A stretch of DNA of 64,000 nucleotides. Source: Afipia sp. Lineage in GTDB: Bacteria; Pseudomonadota; Alphaproteobacteria; Rhizobiales; Xanthobacteraceae. Shown here one piece after another: positions 60,481-64,000 of this stretch (positions are counted from its first letter, which is position 1; every line of letters begins with the position of its first letter). Both the position numbers and the translations under genes were made by a program. The notes beneath the pieces are model-generated. The model did not search any database and had not been told where the DNA came from. It saw nothing but the letters and a program-made list of their open reading frames with translations. Location: positions 124,001 through 188,000 of the forward strand of contig JANINQ010000003.1 of NCBI GenBank assembly GCA_024508675.1, in the 5' to 3' direction.

Positions 60481-61527
60481 ATGTCGCCAAAAGAATCGGC
60501 CTCTTCGAAGAAAAGCGCCGCCGCGCAGGACGCGGCTACCGGCAACGGCTCCCGCCATCCAAACAATCTGACGTTCAGCAAGGACCAGGAGCTTCACGCG
60601 TTTCGCGAGATGATGCTGATCCGCCGTTTCGAGGAGAAGGCTGGCCAGCTTTACGGCATGGGCGCTATCGGCGGTTTCTGCCACCTCTACATCGGCCAGG
60701 AAGCGGTCGTGGTGGGCATGCAGATGTCGCTGGAGAAGGGCGATCAGATCATCACCAGCTATCGCGACCACGGCCACATGCTGGCGTGCGGCATGGACCC
60801 CAAGGGCGTGATGGCCGAGCTGACGGGGCGCGAAGCCGGCTATTCCAAGGGCAAGGGCGGCTCCATGCACATGTTCAGCAAGGAGAAGAACTTCTACGGC
60901 GGTCACGGCATCGTCGGTGCGCAGGTTCCGCTCGGCACCGGCCTTGCTTTTGCCAACCGCTATCGCGGCAACAAGAATGTCGCGGTCGCCTATTTCGGCG
61001 ACGGTGCGGCCAACCAGGGTCAGGTCTACGAGAGCTTCAACATGGCGGAGCTGTGGAAGCTGCCCGTCATCTACGTGATCGAGAACAACCGCTACGCCAT
61101 GGGCACCTCGGTGACCCGCTCGTCCGCGCAGACCGATTTTTCCAAGCGCGGTGCCTCGTTCAACATTCCCGGCGAACAGGTGGACGGTATGGACGTCCGC
61201 GCCGTGAAGGCCGCTGGCGACAAGGCCGTGCAATGGTGCCGCGAGGGCAACGGGCCTTACATTCTCGAGATGCAGACCTACCGTTACCGCGGCCATTCGA
61301 TGTCTGATCCCGCGAAGTACCGGACCCGCGAGGAAGTGGACAAGGTGCGTCACGACAGCGACCCGATCGAGCAGGTGCGCCAGCGCCTTCTGGATCTCAA
61401 GGTCAGCGAGCAGGACCTGAAGGCGGTCGACGGCGAGGTTCGCGAAATCGTCAACGAGGCGGCAGACTTCGCGCAGCACACGCCCGAGCCGCCCGTGTCC
61501 GAGCTTTACACCGACATCTATCGTTAA
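60481..61527 (+). CDS. pdhA: Pyruvate dehydrogenase E1 component, alpha subunit
   Basis: A 348-residue thiamine-diphosphate-dependent E1 alpha. The ThDP motif is GDGAANQGQVYESFNMAELW ... VIYVIENNRYAMGTS. HLYIGQEAVVVG and YRYRGHSMSDPAKYRTREEV are family signatures. A low-complexity N-terminal stretch of ~35 residues precedes the core. It forms an alpha2beta2 E1 with PdhB, decarboxylating pyruvate. Confidence 0.96.
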   Translation: MSPKESASSKKSAAAQDAATGNGSRHPNNLTFSKDQELHAFREMMLIRRFEEKAGQLYGMGAIGGFCHLYIGQEAVVVGMQMSLEKGDQIITSYRDHGHMLACGMDPKGVMAELTGREAGYSKGKGGSMHMFSKEKNFYGGHGIVGAQVPLGTGLAFANRYRGNKNVAVAYFGDGAANQGQVYESFNMAELWKLPVIYVIENNRYAMGTSVTRSSAQTDFSKRGASFNIPGEQVDGMDVRAVKAAGDKAVQWCREGNGPYILEMQTYRYRGHSMSDPAKYRTREEVDKVRHDSDPIEQVRQRLLDLKVSEQDLKAVDGEVREIVNEAADFAQHTPEPPVSELYTDIYR

Positions 61528-61566
61528 GCGCGCGCAGTCAGCGTAAAAGATTAGTCCGGAGCGACC

Positions 61567-62961
61567 ATGCCGATTCAAGTTCTGATGCCCGCGCTTTCGC
61601 CCACCATGGAGAAAGGCAATCTCTCCAAATGGCTGAAAAAAGAGGGTGAAGCCATCAAGTCCGGCGACGTGATCGCCGAGATCGAAACCGACAAGGCGAC
61701 AATGGAAGTAGAGGCGACCGACGAGGGGACGCTCGGCAAGATTCTGATCCCCGAAGGCACCAGCGACGTCGCGGTCAACACGCCGATTGCAACCATTCTT
61801 GCCGATGGCGAAAGCGCCGCCGATCTAGGCAAGGCGGCTTCGGCTCCTGCGCCCCAGCAGAAGGCGGCCGAATCCGCACCGCCCGCTGCCGCAGAGGCGA
61901 AGGCTCCCGCCACGCCGGGCGTTTTGCAATCGCCTGCGCCGATTGCCGAAGCTGATCCGGAAGTGCCGCCCGGCACCGAAATGGTGAAGATGACCGTGCG
62001 CGAAGCGCTGCGCGACGCGATGGCCGAGGAAATGCGCCGTGACGAAGACGTGTTCGTCATGGGCGAGGAAGTCGCCGAGTATCAGGGCGCCTATAAGATT
62101 ACGCAAGGCCTGTTGCAGGAATTCGGCGACCGCCGTGTGATCGATACGCCGATCACCGAACATGGCTTCGCGGGCGTCGGCGTCGGTGCCGCGATGGCGG
62201 GCCTCAAGCCGATCGTCGAATTTATGACCTTCAACTTCGCCATGCAGGCCATCGACCAGATCATCAACTCCGCCGCGAAGACGCTCTACATGTCCGGCGG
62301 ACAGATGGGATGCTCGATCGTGTTCCGTGGTCCGAACGGCGCGGCCGCGCGCGTCGCCGCTCAGCACAGCCAGGACTATTCAGCCTGGTATTCGCAGATT
62401 CCGGGCCTCAAGGTTGTGTCTCCGTATTCGGCGGCGGACGCCAAGGGCCTGCTGAAAGCCGCGATCCGTGATCCGAATCCGGTGATCTTCCTCGAGAACG
62501 AAATTCTCTATGGTCACTCCGGCGACGTGCCGAAGCTCGACGATTACGTCATTCCGATCGGCAAGGCGCGCATCGCGCGTTCCGGCAAGGACGTGACGCT
62601 GATCTCGTGGTCGAACGGCATGACCTATGCGCTGCATGCGGCCGATGAACTCGCCAAGGAAGGCATCGAGGCGGAGGTGATCGACCTGCGCACGCTGCGT
62701 CCGCTCGACACCGAAACCATCATCAACTCGGTGAAGAAGACGGGTCGTGCTGTTGCTGTGGAAGAAGGCTGGCAGCAGTCCGGCGTCGGCGCTGAAATCG
62801 CCGCGCGGATCATGGAGCAGGCCTTCGACTATCTCGATGCACCGGTGGCGCGCGTGTCCGGCAAGGATGTGCCGATGCCTTACGCCGCCAATCTCGAAAA
62901 GCTGGCGCTGCCGTCGGTGGCCGAAGTCGTCGATGCGGCCAAAGCCGTGATGTATCGCTGA
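61567..62961 (+). CDS. pdhB: Pyruvate dehydrogenase E1 component, beta subunit, with N-terminal lipoyl domain
   Basis: A 464-residue protein. Residues 1-80 are a lipoyl domain ([21 protein letters not shown], with lipoyl Lys43 in [12 protein letters not shown]). An Ala/Pro-rich linker (~81-135) follows, then the E1 beta core ([35 protein letters not shown]). E1 beta subunits usually lack a lipoyl domain. The fused form is known from alphaproteobacteria such as Sinorhizobium and Zymomonas. It starts 39 bases after pdhA. Confidence 0.96.
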   Translation: MPIQVLMPALSPTMEKGNLSKWLKKEGEAIKSGDVIAEIETDKATMEVEATDEGTLGKILIPEGTSDVAVNTPIATILADGESAADLGKAASAPAPQQKAAESAPPAAAEAKAPATPGVLQSPAPIAEADPEVPPGTEMVKMTVREALRDAMAEEMRRDEDVFVMGEEVAEYQGAYKITQGLLQEFGDRRVIDTPITEHGFAGVGVGAAMAGLKPIVEFMTFNFAMQAIDQIINSAAKTLYMSGGQMGCSIVFRGPNGAAARVAAQHSQDYSAWYSQIPGLKVVSPYSAADAKGLLKAAIRDPNPVIFLENEILYGHSGDVPKLDDYVIPIGKARIARSGKDVTLISWSNGMTYALHAADELAKEGIEAEVIDLRTLRPLDTETIINSVKKTGRAVAVEEGWQQSGVGAEIAARIMEQAFDYLDAPVARVSGKDVPMPYAANLEKLALPSVAEVVDAAKAVMYR

Positions 62962-62979
62962 GAGAGCGGGGCCAGGATT

Positions 62980-64000
62980 ATGCCGATCAATATTTTGATG
63001 CCCGCGCTGTCGCCCACGATGGAGAAGGGCAACCTTGCCAAGTGGCTCAAGAAAGAGGGCGACAAGGTCAAGTCCGGCGACGTGATCGCCGAGATCGAAA
63101 CCGACAAGGCGACGATGGAAGTCGAAGCCGTCGACGAAGGCACCATCGCGAAAATCTTGGTGCCGGAAGGCACGCAGGATGTTCCGGTCAACAACGTCAT
63201 CGCAGTGCTTGCCGGTGACGGCGAGGATGTGAAGGCGGCGGGAGCGGGGGCTGCTTCTGCACCTCCGGCGAAAGCCGAAGCACCAAAGGCCGAAGCGCCA
63301 AAAGCTGCCGCGCCTGCATCTGCGGCAGCGCCGGTCGCGAAGTCAGGCGGCGACGTTGTCTCAAATGGCATCATGGCGGCACCGACGCCGGCCGCAAGCA
63401 ACGGCGCACGTGTGTTCTCCTCGCCGCTCGCACGCCGTCTTGCCAAGGAAGCGGGCATCGATCTTTCGCGCGTGACCGGCTCCGGTCCGCATGGCCGCGT
63501 GGTGGCGCGCGACATTGCTGAAGCCAAATCCGGCAAGGGACTCAAGCCCGCGACCGGCGCGGGTGCTCCGGCTGCAAGCACCGGCGCGATCGGCGCTCCG
63601 GCGATGTCGGATCAGCAGATCCTCGCGCTGTATGACGAGGGCGCTTACGAAAGCGTGCCGCACGATTCGATGCGCCGGACCATCGCGCAGCGTCTCACCG
63701 CCGCGACCAACTCGATGCCGACATTCTATCTCACGGTGGATTGCGATCTCGGCAAGCTGGCTTCTGCACGCGAAGAGATCAACGCCGCTGCCGGCAAGGA
63801 CAAGGACGGCAAGCCGCTCTACAAACTTTCGGTCAACGACTTCGTCATCAAGGCGATGGCGCTGGCGCTGCAGAAGATTCCCGAAGCCAATGTTTCGTGG
63901 ACGGAAGCTGCGATGCTCCGTCACAAGCATTCGGACATCGGTGTCGCGGTGGCGCTGCCGTTCGGTCTGATCACGCCGATCATCCGTCAGGCTGAAATCA
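62980..64000 (+). CDS. pdhC: Pyruvate dehydrogenase E2 (dihydrolipoamide acetyltransferase), partial at right edge
   Basis: An open frame from ATG 62980 runs off the window; 340 codons are visible. An N-terminal lipoyl domain (Lys43 in [15 protein letters not shown]) is followed by an Ala/Pro/Lys-rich linker, the E1/E3-binding domain ([20 protein letters not shown], then [12 protein letters not shown]), a second linker and the start of the acetyltransferase core ([37 protein letters not shown]). It carries the swinging arm between E1 and E3. The catalytic HxxxD motif lies beyond the window. It starts 18 bases after pdhB. Confidence 0.95.
   Translation, partial: MPINILMPALSPTMEKGNLAKWLKKEGDKVKSGDVIAEIETDKATMEVEAVDEGTIAKILVPEGTQDVPVNNVIAVLAGDGEDVKAAGAGAASAPPAKAEAPKAEAPKAAAPASAAAPVAKSGGDVVSNGIMAAPTPAASNGARVFSSPLARRLAKEAGIDLSRVTGSGPHGRVVARDIAEAKSGKGLKPATGAGAPAASTGAIGAPAMSDQQILALYDEGAYESVPHDSMRRTIAQRLTAATNSMPTFYLTVDCDLGKLASAREEINAAAGKDKDGKPLYKLSVNDFVIKAMALALQKIPEANVSWTEAAMLRHKHSDIGVAVALPFGLITPIIRQAEI

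Overview
The window is chromosomal DNA of a GC-rich alphaproteobacterium of the order Hyphomicrobiales (Rhizobiales). The protein sequences and gene order (rnj-mce, proS-lolCD-dnaE, rpsB-tsf-pyrH-frr-uppS-cdsA-dxr-rseP-bamA-lpxD-fabZ-lpxA-lpxI-lpxB-gltA, lexA-moeA-moaC-trpC-trpD-ppiD, tpiA-secG-pyrG-kdsA-eno-ftsB-pdhABC) point to the Bradyrhizobium / Rhodopseudomonas / Afipia group (Nitrobacteraceae). The genus assignment is an inference from recall, not from a search. No rRNA, tRNA, CRISPR array, prophage or insertion sequence was seen.

Layout. 1-1133: end of ribonuclease J, methylmalonyl-CoA epimerase and a small membrane protein. 1190-5615: an accessory block with a tautomerase and divergent LysR regulator, an AT-richer 434-base gap holding two minus-strand terminators and a possible small gene, and a DUF2946 / TonB-dependent receptor pair suggestive of metal uptake. 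5789-13570: prolyl-tRNA synthetase, the LolCD lipoprotein exporter, a DUF3551 protein, a 32-residue membrane peptide behind two LexA boxes, and replicative DNA polymerase III alpha. 13689-15974: a secreted caspase-fold protein whose catalytic pair is replaced. 16196-31204: a long plus-strand run for translation (S2, EF-Ts, RRF), UMP kinase, isoprenoid and phospholipid synthesis, outer-membrane assembly and lipid A synthesis. 31277-36090: citrate synthase, GltX and GlnS. 36302-42554: ComEC, LexA, an AraC regulator with a short-chain dehydrogenase, and MoeA. 42565-46841: MoaC, TrpC, TrpD and PpiD on the minus strand. 47080-64000: central carbon metabolism, CTP synthase, Kdo-8-P synthase, FtsB and the pyruvate dehydrogenase complex, interspersed with small accessory genes (a ClpP-like membrane protein, an exported PAAR-repeat protein, NIPSNAP, VOC, MFS, QueF, nitronate monooxygenase, a CoA-transferase and an FMN reductase).

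Most of the window is conserved housekeeping. The strongest unusual signal is at 9666-9857: two sites of the alphaproteobacterial SOS type (GTTC-N7-GTTC), one on each strand and 3 bases apart, in front of a 32-residue single-span membrane peptide with a good ribosome-binding site. This design resembles the SOS-induced division inhibitor SidA of Caulobacter. The regulator, lexA, is in the same window with half-sites of the same kind in its own promoter. Other points of interest are the exported PAAR-repeat protein, the pseudo-caspase, the terminator-bounded small transcript at 2743-2979, a helix-hairpin-helix extension on ribosomal protein S2, and three families of palindromic intergenic repeats.
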